Assembly (NCBI GenBank): GCA_963721405.1 | Contig: CAVRJA010000005.1 | Location: 806,001-870,000, forward strand | Source of the DNA: JAFNAG01 sp963721405 | GTDB taxonomy: Bacteria > Acidobacteriota > UBA6911 | Direction of reading: 5' to 3' | DNA: 64,000 bases | Shown here: one piece after another, positions 8,218 through 16,360 of the stretch | Layout of the letters: every line of letters begins with the position of its first letter | Position numbering within the stretch: position 1 is the first letter of the stretch | Translations under genes and position numbers: made by a program | The notes under the pieces: generated by a model | Database searches by the model: none | Told to the model about the DNA's origin: nothing | What the model saw: only the letters and a program-made list of their open reading frames with translations

Positions 8218-8916
8218 TCAGGCCCGCGCGATCAGCAGGACTGCAATGCCGCCTGACAAAAGCCGATGTTCCGCATTCGCGAAGCCGGCCTCCGCAATCA
8301 CGGCCTTTAGGGCCTCCGGTCCCGGAAAGGTCTGAACACTCTCGGGCAGATACTTGTAGGGCCCTTCGACTCCAGAAATGAGCGCCCCCAGCCTCGGCAG
8401 TATTTTGGCGAAGTAGAAGCGATACAGCGGTCCAATGACGGGGGTGTGGGGCATTGAAAAGTCGAGCACTCCCAGGACCCCCCCGACGCGCATAACCCGG
8501 CGCATTTCCACGAGCCCTCTGCGCGCGTCGGCAAGGTTGCGCAACACGAAGGCCGACACCACGACGTCGAAACTTCCGTCCGGAAAAGGGAGGGCGAGCG
8601 CATCCCCTTCGAGGACCGAGATGCGGTTCTTGCAACGGCTGCGCGCGATCTTGTCGAGGCCTATGCGCAGCATAGGGTGGCAAAAGTCGCAGCCGACTAC
8701 CGGGCCCAGCGCAGAAAACGCAAGCGAGAGATCGCCCGTGCCGCAGCCGACGTCCAGAATCACCGGGCCTGAGACCGCTGCCCGCTTCGAGACTTCGCGG
8801 ACACAGGCCGCGCGCCAGCGGCGATCGGTGTTGCCCGAAAGGAAGTGGTTGAGGAAGTCGTAGCGGCGCGCGATCGCACCGAAAATCTCCTTCACTTCTC
8901 GAGCCTTCTCGGACAT
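8218..8916 (-). CDS. ubiE: Demethylmenaquinone/ubiquinone C-methyltransferase
   Basis: An S-adenosylmethionine-dependent methyltransferase that finishes quinone ring synthesis, feeding the respiratory chain encoded elsewhere in the window. Motif I is VILDVGCGTGDLS; the N-terminal REVKEIFGAIARRYDFLNHFLSGN and the later VVVSAFVLRNLADARRGL stretches are diagnostic for UbiE/MenG. Length of 232 residues is normal. The ATG at 8916 follows a clear GGAGGTGGG site; the frame is open further upstream but only through the hexamer repeat, which would give a low-complexity Thr/Ser-rich extension. In Acidobacteriota the product would be menaquinone. Confidence 0.92.
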   Translation of the reverse strand: MSEKAREVKEIFGAIARRYDFLNHFLSGNTDRRWRAACVREVSKRAAVSGPVILDVGCGTGDLSLAFSALGPVVGCDFCHPMLRIGLDKIARSRCKNRISVLEGDALALPFPDGSFDVVVSAFVLRNLADARRGLVEMRRVMRVGGVLGVLDFSMPHTPVIGPLYRFYFAKILPRLGALISGVEGPYKYLPESVQTFPGPEALKAVIAEAGFANAEHRLLSGGIAVLLIARA

Positions 8917-8952
8917 CCCACCTCCAAAGCCGCCTGATCGCAACCCAAAGCC

Positions 8953-9043
8953 GTCAACGGCTACGTCTACGAGCACGAGCACGTCAACGATCACGCCCTT
9001 CGTCGACGTTGACGTAAACGTTGACGTGCTCGTGCACGTGGAC
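8953..9043. repeat. Mirrored 6-bp array, unit GTNNAC, upstream of ubiE
   Basis: Left arm (8953-8994): GTCAAC, GGCTAC, GTCTAC, GAGCAC, GAGCAC, GTCAAC, GATCAC. Right arm (9002-9043): GTCGAC, GTTGAC, GTAAAC, GTTGAC, GTGCTC, GTGCAC, GTGGAC. The arms are inverted relative to each other and only about 7 bases apart, so a long imperfect hairpin can form just upstream of the ubiE ribosome site. Confidence 0.8.
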
Positions 9044-9106
9044 GTCTTTTTCAAATCCAACAAACGAGCGAAGCACACTCCCGAAAATGTCAAACTCCTG
9101 CTCAAA

Positions 9107-9186
9107 CTGGGGACGCTACCCTATTTTTCGACCTGAGTACGATCTTGCGAGCTATCACTCAATGCAAAACAGGTCAGCGTCCCCGG
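9107..9186. repeat. 80-bp inverted-repeat element overlapping the end of aroB
   Basis: A 19-base arm at 9107-9125 and one at 9168-9186 are inverted and match at 15 of 19 positions; the shared core is GGGGACGCT. The size and layout resemble a REP pair or a very small MITE. The right arm encodes the last residues and the stop codon of aroB. Confidence 0.6.
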
Positions 9187-10301
9187 TCTTCCGGTTTTCC
9201 GTACAGAGTCCCCCCGCGCTCCAGGAAGGCGGTGAGGAAGCGCCGCAGGCGCGCGGGTTCCAGGCCTTCGACGATTTCGGTGCGGCCGAGTTCAGGCAGC
9301 AGGACCATCCGTATCCGGCCGTTTGTAAACTTCTTATCGCGGCGTAACGCGTCCCAGACATCCGGAATCGATATTCCTCGAAGAGAGGGCAGCCGTTCGA
9401 TGCGGTGGATCAGGGCAGCCAGCCGCCGCGCTTGCGATACCGGCAGGCCGGTGATCTCGTTGGAAAGCCCGGCTGCCGCGATCATGCCCCATGCCACGGC
9501 CTCCCCGTGCTTGAACCTGCGATAGGCCGTCGCAGCCTCCAGGGCATGGCCGACGGTGTGGCCGAAGTTCAGGATCATGCGCGCCAGTTCTTCCCTTTCG
9601 TCGATTGCCACCACGTCGGCTTTGATGCGCACGGCTTCAAGCACGCTGCGTTCGATCGCCGCAGCTTCGCAGTCGCGCACGGCCGCCAGCCGCCGCTCCA
9701 GATATCCAAGGAGAGGTTCGGATCGGATTGCACCCGCCTTGACGATTTCGTACAATCCGGAAGCGAGTTCGCGGGCCGGCAGCGTCTTCAGGACCCCCGT
9801 GTCCGACAGCACGGCATCCGGCTGATGAAATGCGCCGATGAGGTTCTTCCCGCGGGGAACGTTGATGCCGACCTTGCCGCCCACGGAGCTGTCGACCTGC
9901 GCCAACAGTGTGGTCGGAACCCCGACATAGGGAAGGCCGCGCATGAAAGTCGCCGCGGCGAATCCCGCGACATCGCCGATCACTCCGCCGCCGAACGCGA
10001 CGATCCAGGAGCGCCGGTCGGCCCGCGCCCGGAACAGGCCTTCGTAAATCGACATCAGTGTGCTGTGGTTTTTGAAGCGCTCGCCGTCCCCGATCCGGAT
10101 AACGGGACAGGGACCGAAGGCGCCTTCCAGTGAAGCCAGCAGCGCCTTCCCGTGCAGGCGCAGCACGAGTGGATTGCTGACCACTACTGGAGGGGAATCG
10201 AAGCCCAGGCGTTCGAGAAGATCACCGGCATGGCCCAGGATGCCGGCCCCGGCCCAAATCGGATAGCTCCGGTCTCCCAGCTCGATTGCCAGTTTCTTCA
10301 T
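9174..10301 (-). CDS. aroB: 3-dehydroquinate synthase
   Basis: Converts DAHP to 3-dehydroquinate in the shikimate pathway, using NAD and a divalent metal. The nucleotide and metal-site motifs GGGVIGDVAGFAAATFMRG and QVDSSVGGKVGIN are intact, as is the later FGHTVGHALE metal-ligand stretch. The product is 375 residues from the ATG at 10301. That ATG follows the thiG stop codon by one base, so the two genes are probably translationally coupled. The final residues (about EDRGR) and the stop come from an inverted-repeat element, so the native C-terminus may have been altered by insertion. Confidence 0.94.
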   Translation of the reverse strand: MKKLAIELGDRSYPIWAGAGILGHAGDLLERLGFDSPPVVVSNPLVLRLHGKALLASLEGAFGPCPVIRIGDGERFKNHSTLMSIYEGLFRARADRRSWIVAFGGGVIGDVAGFAAATFMRGLPYVGVPTTLLAQVDSSVGGKVGINVPRGKNLIGAFHQPDAVLSDTGVLKTLPARELASGLYEIVKAGAIRSEPLLGYLERRLAAVRDCEAAAIERSVLEAVRIKADVVAIDEREELARMILNFGHTVGHALEAATAYRRFKHGEAVAWGMIAAAGLSNEITGLPVSQARRLAALIHRIERLPSLRGISIPDVWDALRRDKKFTNGRIRMVLLPELGRTEIVEGLEPARLRRFLTAFLERGGTLYGKPEDRGR

Positions 10302-10302
10302 A

Positions 10303-11079
10303 TCAGCGCGAGATGCCTTCCACGGGGCTGCTGGCCGACGCATAGAGCTTCCGTGAAATCCTGCCGGCCAGGAATGCCTCACGTCCTGCCCGAACCGCCA
10401 GATTCATGGCTTCTGCCATCCGGACCGGATCCCTGGCACAGGCAATCGCCGTGTTCATGAGTACGCCGTCGCAGCCGAGTTCCATGGCAACCGCGGCATC
10501 TGAGGCAGTACCCACGCCCGCATCCACGATGACGGGGACCGTCGCCGCCTCCCGAATGATCCGGATGTTGGCCGGATTCTGGATGCCGATACCCGAACCG
10601 ATCGGCGCGCCCAGGGGCATCACCGCAGCCGCCCCTGCATCCTGCAGCTTGCGGGCCACGATCGGATCGTCATTCGTGTATGGGAGAACGATGAATCCCT
10701 CTTTCACCAGGACCCGGGTCGCCTCCAACAGGGCCGCTGTGTCCGGAAACAGCGTCTTCTCGTCCCCTATGACTTCCAGCTTCACCCACTCCGATAGTCC
10801 GGCTTCCCTGCCCAGCCGTGCGGTGCGAACCGCGTCTTCCGCGGTGTAGCAGCCGGCCGTATTGGGGAGAAGCATCTGGCGGGAGGTGTCGATGTAATCG
10901 AGCAAGGACTCCCGGGATCGATCGCCGATGTTGATGCGCCGAACGGCAACCGTGACGATTTCAGCCCCGGATTTTTCCAGGGCCTCCCGCATCTGGCTGA
11001 AACTCGAATATTTTCCGGTCCCCACAATCAGGCGGGAACGGAAAGTCCTTCCTGCCAGAGTAAGTAAATCTTCATTCAC
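10303..11079 (-). CDS. thiG: Thiazole synthase
   Basis: Forms the thiazole phosphate part of thiamine from deoxyxylulose 5-phosphate, dehydroglycine and ThiS thiocarboxylate. The 258-residue TIM-barrel enzyme has the Schiff-base lysine K100 in SEWVKLEVIGD, plus LPNTAGCYTAEDAVRTARL and the phosphate-binding GAPIGSGIGI stretch. The ATG at 11079 is the natural start. thiS lies 79 bases upstream and aroB follows directly, giving a thiS-thiG-aroB transcript. The rest of the thiamine pathway is not in the window. Confidence 0.95.
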   Translation of the reverse strand: MNEDLLTLAGRTFRSRLIVGTGKYSSFSQMREALEKSGAEIVTVAVRRINIGDRSRESLLDYIDTSRQMLLPNTAGCYTAEDAVRTARLGREAGLSEWVKLEVIGDEKTLFPDTAALLEATRVLVKEGFIVLPYTNDDPIVARKLQDAGAAAVMPLGAPIGSGIGIQNPANIRIIREAATVPVIVDAGVGTASDAAVAMELGCDGVLMNTAIACARDPVRMAEAMNLAVRAGREAFLAGRISRKLYASASSPVEGISR

Positions 11080-11158
11080 GCCTCTAACTCCTCACTGAAT
11101 CCAATGCCCCTGGTGTTTGACGGTTCCAGGAGCGCCGTTCCAATCCCGGGGGACCGTC

Positions 11159-11359
11159 TTATCCTCCCCCCACGAACTGAACGATTTCGATCTTGTCCAG
11201 TTCGCTGAGAGCCGTACGATCCCATTCCTGGCGCCTGATGATCTGCCGGTTGAGTTCAACCGCAATCCTGTCCGGTTTGATCCCGAGGTTTTCGAGCAGT
11301 TCCCGCACTGTGGCGGAGGCGGGGACAGTCCTGCTTTCGCCGTTTATTTCCAGCCTCAT
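11159..11359 (-). CDS. thiS: Sulfur carrier protein ThiS
   Basis: A small ubiquitin-like sulfur carrier for thiazole synthesis. It ends in Gly-Gly-Gly, the form that is adenylated and thiocarboxylated, and shows ATVRELLENLGI and VAVELNRQII-type core strands. I chose the ATG at 11359 (66 residues) with AGGCAACG just upstream; a GTG four codons earlier (11371) is possible. It is the first gene of the thiS-thiG-aroB operon. Confidence 0.88.
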   Translation of the reverse strand: MRLEINGESRTVPASATVRELLENLGIKPDRIAVELNRQIIRRQEWDRTALSELDKIEIVQFVGGG

Positions 11360-11419
11360 CGTTGCCTGCACGGGTTGTATGATAGCGGTTGCCCTCGCGG
11401 CAAATCAACCGGAAAAACC

Positions 11420-11449
11420 TTGACACCACAATGACTTGTCCACTAATAT
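11420..11449 (+). promoter_or_regulatory. Candidate sigma-70 promoter of the nuo operon
   Basis: A perfect TTGACA at 11420-11425, an 18-base spacer and TAATAT at 11444-11449. Transcription would begin near 11456, leaving a leader of about 100 bases before nuoE. Confidence 0.5.
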
Positions 11450-11556
11450 CATGTGTCTGTTTTTCGGTCGGGGCCTGGTTAACCGCTTGAATTTAAATAA
11501 TTTACAGAATCCCTATCGGACGTGTCGGGATTTTCCTAAACGATAAGTCATGCCGT

Positions 11557-12021
11557 ATGCTATCTGAGGCTGCTCGTGGCAGGATCGAAGCGTTGATGAG
11601 GCGGTACCCAAAGGCCCGTTCTGCTCTCATCCCATCCCTTCAACTGGCGCAGGACGAGGTCGGCTACGTTTCGCACGAGGTCATTCGCGAAGTTGCCGGG
11701 ATGTTCGGCCTATCGGCCAACGAAGTCTACGAAGTAGCCAGCTTCTATACCATGCTTTACAAGAAGCCGGTCGGGAAATACGTAATTCAGGTTTGTACCA
11801 ACATCTCGTGCCTTCTCTGCAATTGTGAAGAGATCATGACGCACCTCCAGCGGAGGCTTGGCATCAAACCAGGGGAAACGACCGAGGACAGGAATTTCAC
11901 TCTCCTTGAAGTGGAATGCCTGGCTTCCTGCGGCACGGCGCCCGTGGTGCAGATCAACGAGGACTATCACGAAAGCCTGACGGTTGAAAAACTGGACCGG
12001 ATCCTGGACTCGCTGAACTAA
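11557..12021 (+). CDS. nuoE: NADH-quinone oxidoreductase subunit E
   Basis: A 24-kDa-type thioredoxin-fold subunit of the NADH-input module of complex I, carrying a 2Fe-2S cluster. The four ligands are visible as C80, C85, C121 and C125 (CTNISC and CLASC). Length of 154 residues is normal. It is the first gene of the cluster and its stop codon abuts the nuoJ start with no spacing. Its usual partner nuoF is absent here, as are nuoA-D, G, H and I, so the NADH module is split over at least two loci. Confidence 0.93.
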   Translation: MLSEAARGRIEALMRRYPKARSALIPSLQLAQDEVGYVSHEVIREVAGMFGLSANEVYEVASFYTMLYKKPVGKYVIQVCTNISCLLCNCEEIMTHLQRRLGIKPGETTEDRNFTLLEVECLASCGTAPVVQINEDYHESLTVEKLDRILDSLN

Positions 12022-12528
12022 ATGGAAACCTGGCTCTTCTACCTGTTCGGAGGGATTGCGCTGGTTGCGGCCATCAACGTGGTCTTGATGCGCCGGGTTT
12101 TCTATTCGGCACTTTCCCTGATCGTCTGCCTTAGCGCCCTGGCGGGCATCTACCTGCTGCTGGAAGCGCCCTTCATCGCGGCGGTCCAGATCATCGTTTA
12201 TGCCGGGGCAATCATGGTGTTGTTCCTGTTCGTCATCATGCTGCTGGATCCCTTCTCGGGGACGATGCCGGCAGACAGGCGGAAACACCTGCGCTATTTT
12301 GCCATTGTTCTCGGCGCGGCCGCACTGATCCTGCTTTACCCGTTGCTGAAAGCGTACGATCTGGCGCGGACGCCGCACGATCCTGTGTCGGCAGGGGGCG
12401 CCGCCGGGACGGTCGCGAATCTGGCACAGACGCTTTTCACCGACTACCTGCTTCCCTTCGAGGTGACATCGGTCCTGATTCTTGTCGCCATCATCGGGGC
12501 GGTTGTCCTCGCCAAGCGTGAGACATAG
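12022..12528 (+). CDS. nuoJ: NADH-quinone oxidoreductase subunit J
   Basis: A five-helix membrane subunit of complex I at the hinge between the quinone module and the antiporter arm. The 168-residue sequence has the expected pattern of hydrophobic segments and the conserved AVQIIVYAGAIMVLFLFVIML stretch in helix 3. The ATG follows the nuoE TAA directly, so translation is probably coupled. nuoK starts 7 bases after the stop. Confidence 0.94.
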   Translation: METWLFYLFGGIALVAAINVVLMRRVFYSALSLIVCLSALAGIYLLLEAPFIAAVQIIVYAGAIMVLFLFVIMLLDPFSGTMPADRRKHLRYFAIVLGAAALILLYPLLKAYDLARTPHDPVSAGGAAGTVANLAQTLFTDYLLPFEVTSVLILVAIIGAVVLAKRET

Positions 12529-12535
12529 GCGGACC

Positions 12536-12835
12536 ATGAGCATATTTCACTGCCTGATACTGAGCGCGTTGCTTTTCACCATCGGAACCATCGGCGTCAT
12601 CATCAAGAGAAACGTCATCGCCATCTTCCTTTGCATCGAGCTCATGCTCAATGGAGCGAACCTCAGTTTTGTGGCCTTTTCGAGGGTTCTCAATCAGGTC
12701 AACGGGCAGATTTTTGTTTTCTTCGTCATGGTTGTGGCGGCGGCCGAGGCGGCAGTCGGGTTGGCGATTGCCGTGACTCTCTTCCGCAATCGCAACACCC
12801 TGAGCGTCGACGATACGGACCTCATGAAGTGGTGA
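12536..12835 (+). CDS. nuoK: NADH-quinone oxidoreductase subunit K
   Basis: A 99-residue three-helix membrane subunit of complex I that forms part of the proton path. The two conserved membrane glutamates are present, in CIELMLNGANL and AAAEAAVGLAIAV. The ATG at 12536 fits the family; the frame is open upstream only inside nuoJ. It lies between nuoJ and nuoL with spacings of 7 and 13 bases. Confidence 0.95.
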   Translation: MSIFHCLILSALLFTIGTIGVIIKRNVIAIFLCIELMLNGANLSFVAFSRVLNQVNGQIFVFFVMVVAAAEAAVGLAIAVTLFRNRNTLSVDDTDLMKW

Positions 12836-12848
12836 GAGAGAGCTGTTT

Positions 12849-14787
12849 ATGACTGATTATCTCTGGCTCATCCCGCTGCTGCCCCTGATAGGATCCGCAT
12901 TGAACGGGATCCTGGGCAGGCGGTTTCCGAAGCCGCTCATCTCCACGATCGCCTGCACGAGCACCGGTGCGTCCTTCCTCGTCGCGCTGGCCGCGGTTGC
13001 CGGGCTTGCGGAACGGGCGCCGGAGGAGAGGCATATCGTCAACACTCTCTTCACCTGGATATCGTCCGGGGATTTTGTCGCGCGCGCCGAGTTCCTGCTG
13101 GACCCGCTGTCGGCCGTCATGCTGCTGGTCGTGACCGGTGTCGGATTCCTGATCCACGTTTATTCCATCGGCTACATGCATGCCGAGGACGGGTACTACC
13201 GCTTCTTCTCTTATCTGAACCTGTTCATGTTTTCGATGCTGGTCCTCGTCCTGTCGGCCAACTTCCTGCTGATGTTTGTCGGGTGGGAGGGTGTGGGACT
13301 CTGTTCTTATCTGCTCATTGGTTATTACTTCGACCGGCGGAGCGCGGGGGATGCGGGCAAGAAGGCGTTCATCGTGAACCGCATCGGCGACGTCGGCTTC
13401 ATCCTCGGCATTCTGCTCATCTTCGTGACCTTCAAGAGCATGAACTTTGCGGACGTTTTCCGCATGATCGCCGGCAGCCCCGCACATTTCCCCGTCGAAG
13501 CGGGCTTTGGCGTATTGACCGCAATCGGGCTCCTGCTTTTTGTCGGCGCGACGGGAAAGAGCGCCCAGATTCCGCTTTACGTCTGGTTGCCGGACGCGAT
13601 GGAAGGTCCGACGCCGGTAAGCGCCCTGATCCATGCCGCCACGATGGTGACGGCCGGCGTCTACATGGTGGTGCGCTGTTCCCCGATATTCAGCCGTGCT
13701 CCGATCGCGCTCGAGGTGGTCGCCGTGATCGGGATCCTGACCGCGCTGATGGCTGCGACGATCGGCCTGGTCCAGACCGACATCAAGCGGGTCCTGGCCT
13801 ACTCGACGGTCAGCCAGCTGGGCTACATGTTCTTTGCCGCCGGCGTCGGCGCCTTCTCGGCCGGCATCTTTCACCTGTTCACTCACGCGTTTTTCAAGGC
13901 CCTCCTCTTCCTCGGCGCCGGGAGCGTAATCCACGCCCTGAGCGGGGAGCAGGATCTCATGAAGATGGGTGCGCTCCGGAAGCTCATCCCAACCACGCAC
14001 GGGACGATGCTGATTGCCGCACTCGCCATCAGCGGCATTTTCCCTTTCGCCGGTTTTTTCAGCAAGGACGAGATCCTCTGGTCTGCGTGGGCGAACGGAC
14101 ACCCGCTGATCTGGCTGACCGGACTCGTGACGGCGGGGCTTACGGCCTTTTACATGTTCCGGCTGATCTTCCTGACTTTTTACGGGACCGGGCGTTTCCC
14201 GGAGGAAACGCGCCACCACGTGCACGAATCGCCGCGGAGCATGACGGTCCCGCTGATCGGGCTGGCTGTGCTGTCGGCCGTCGGCGGCTTCGTCGGCCTC
14301 CCGGCGTGGATGAGCCTGGGACCGAACCGTTTCGAGCAGTTTTTGGAGCCCTCGCTGGAGTTTGCGGCGCGCGCTGAGCATGCAGAGCTTCCGCACGGCC
14401 TCGAATTCGGCTTCGCCCTGATCTCGGTGCTGGTGGCAATCGCGGGCATCCTCGTGGCTTACCGGTTATATGTCGCTCATCCCTCCGCTCCGGCGAGGAT
14501 CGCGGCACGCATGGGCGCGGCCTACCGGCTGCTCTGTCCACAAGTATTTCGTGGACGAGACCTACGACGCGCTGATCGTCAACCCGGTGGCGAACGGGTC
14601 AAGAACGCTGTTGTGGAAGGGGTTTGATGTCGCCGTAATCGACGGCACGGTCAACGGGATGGCGCGGCTGGTCCAGGGCTCGGCATCTCTCCTGAAGAAC
14701 GTGCAGAACGGCCTGGTCCGCAGCTACGCCGCCTGGATCCTGGCTGGGGCCGTGATGATCCTGGTGTATATAACTCTGCTCCGGTGA
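12849..14787 (+). CDS. nuoL: NADH-quinone oxidoreductase subunit L, one-base frameshift
   Basis: The distal antiporter-like proton-pumping subunit of complex I. Residues 1-563 or so match NuoL (FVGWEGVGLCSYLLIG, the LIHAATMVTAGVYM helix, FFKALLFLGAGS). The reading frame then breaks: after Leu-Leu-Cys at about 14537 it runs into unrelated residues and stops at 14627, while the correct C-terminus (HKYFVDETYDALIVNP onward) continues in another frame from 14539 to 14787. Removing one C of the TGTCCAC sequence restores a 645-residue protein of normal length. A sequencing or assembly error is more likely than a true mutation, since everything else in the operon is intact. Confidence 0.88.
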
Positions 14788-14797
14788 CGAGCTAGGC

Positions 14798-16360
14798 ATG
14801 CATATTCCGAACATCCTGAGCCTGATAACCTACCTGCCAGCGGCAGCCGCGCTGGTTTTGCTGCTGTTCCCGCGGGGTTCCGAGAAAGCGGTCAAGACGT
14901 TTGCATTCCTGGCCTCGGTGGCGGCCTTTCTGGTGTCTCTCCACCTCTTCTATCACTTCGACGGCGCGAATGGGAAGATGCAGTTCGAAGAATCGCTCTC
15001 CTGGATTGAAGGCGGAGTGATCAGTCATCACATGGGTGTCGACGGCATCAGCCTCTTCCTTATCCTGCTTACGACCTTCATCACTCCGCTGGCGGTGCTG
15101 TCTTCCTGGAAGGCGATCACGAGCAGAGTCAAGCCCTACATGGCCTGCCTGCTGCTGCTCGAGACCGGGATGATCGGGGTGTTTGCCGCCCTGGACCTGG
15201 TGCTCTTCTATGTTTTCTGGGAAGTGATGCTGATCCCGATGTATTTTCTGATCGGGGTTTGGGGAGGCGAACGGAGGATCTACGCCGCGGTGAAGTTCAT
15301 CCTGTACACGATGGTGGGCTCGCTGCTGATGCTCGTGGCCATCATTTACCTCTTCTATCTCAACGGCGGGACGACCTTCGACCTGGTGCGGATTTCGGAA
15401 AACCTGGCTTCGGGGGTCACGAAGATTTCGGCTGCCGAAGAGTTCTGGCTGTTCATGGCCTTTCTGCTCGCCTTCGCGATCAAGGTGCCTCTGTTTCCGT
15501 TCCACACCTGGCTCCCCGACGCTCATGTGGAGGCGCCTACCGCCGGATCCGTCATTCTTGCCGGCGTACTTCTGAAGATGGGGACCTACGGTCTGCTCCG
15601 CTTTTGCCTGCCGCTGTTCCCTGCCGCCGCAATCTCCCTCGCTCCCTACATTTCGGTGCTCGCGCTCATCGGCATCGTCTACGGGGCGCTCGTGGCCATG
15701 GTCCAGCCGGACCTGAAAAAGCTCGTGGCTTATTCTTCGGTCAGCCATATGGGACTGGTGGTTCTCGGAATTTTCGCGTTTACGCAGCAGGGCCTGCAGG
15801 GATCTACGCTCCAGATGCTCAACCACGGGCTTTCGACCGGCGCCCTGTTTCTCCTGGTCGGGATGATCTATGAGCGGAGGCATACGCGCCTGATCGCGGA
15901 CTTCGGCGGACTGGCGCACCGCAGCCCGGTCCTGGCCTCGCTCTTCCTGGTCGTAACGTTGTCTTCGATCGGCCTGCCCGGATTGAACGGGTTTGTCGGC
16001 GAGGTGCTCATTCTCGCAGGGACGTTCGTGAAGAGCCCGGCATTCGCGGCGATCGCCGCAACCGGCATGATCCTCGGCGCCGTTTATATGCTCTGGATGT
16101 ACCAGCGGGTCTTTCTCGGCAAGGCCACCAATCCGGCGAACCTCGAGATGAAGGACATCGACATCCGGGAAAGGCTCCTGCTCGTGCCGATCCTGCTTGC
16201 GATGCTCTGGATCGGCGTTTATTCCGCGCCGTTCCTGGACCGCATGGATGCGAGCCTGATGCTCGTGCAGCAGCGCATCCACAACGCGCATGCGCCTGCG
16301 GGAGGATACATCATTGAATTGCGCCGCGCCAATCCCGATTCGGCAGGAGTGATCCGGTAA
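14798..16360 (+). CDS. nuoM: NADH-quinone oxidoreductase subunit M
   Basis: A 520-residue antiporter-like proton-pumping subunit of complex I with about 14 membrane segments. Family hallmarks are the SLFLILLTTFITPLAVLSSW region, FYVFWEVMLIPMYFLIGVWGG with the key Glu, FPFHTWLPDAHVEAPTAGS and KKLVAYSSVSHMG. It starts 10 bases after nuoL and its TAA overlaps the nuoN ATG by one base (TAATG). A second copy of nuoM is at 52292-53869. Confidence 0.95.
   Translation: MHIPNILSLITYLPAAAALVLLLFPRGSEKAVKTFAFLASVAAFLVSLHLFYHFDGANGKMQFEESLSWIEGGVISHHMGVDGISLFLILLTTFITPLAVLSSWKAITSRVKPYMACLLLLETGMIGVFAALDLVLFYVFWEVMLIPMYFLIGVWGGERRIYAAVKFILYTMVGSLLMLVAIIYLFYLNGGTTFDLVRISENLASGVTKISAAEEFWLFMAFLLAFAIKVPLFPFHTWLPDAHVEAPTAGSVILAGVLLKMGTYGLLRFCLPLFPAAAISLAPYISVLALIGIVYGALVAMVQPDLKKLVAYSSVSHMGLVVLGIFAFTQQGLQGSTLQMLNHGLSTGALFLLVGMIYERRHTRLIADFGGLAHRSPVLASLFLVVTLSSIGLPGLNGFVGEVLILAGTFVKSPAFAAIAATGMILGAVYMLWMYQRVFLGKATNPANLEMKDIDIRERLLLVPILLAMLWIGVYSAPFLDRMDASLMLVQQRIHNAHAPAGGYIIELRRANPDSAGVIR

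Noticed and set aside
12822..14396. Long antisense frame over nuoL
   Set aside because: It is a shadow of GC-rich coding sequence, rich in Arg/Gln/His/Asp with no recognisable domain; similar shadows over nuoM, nuoN, M14 and the cytochrome gene were dropped for the same reason.
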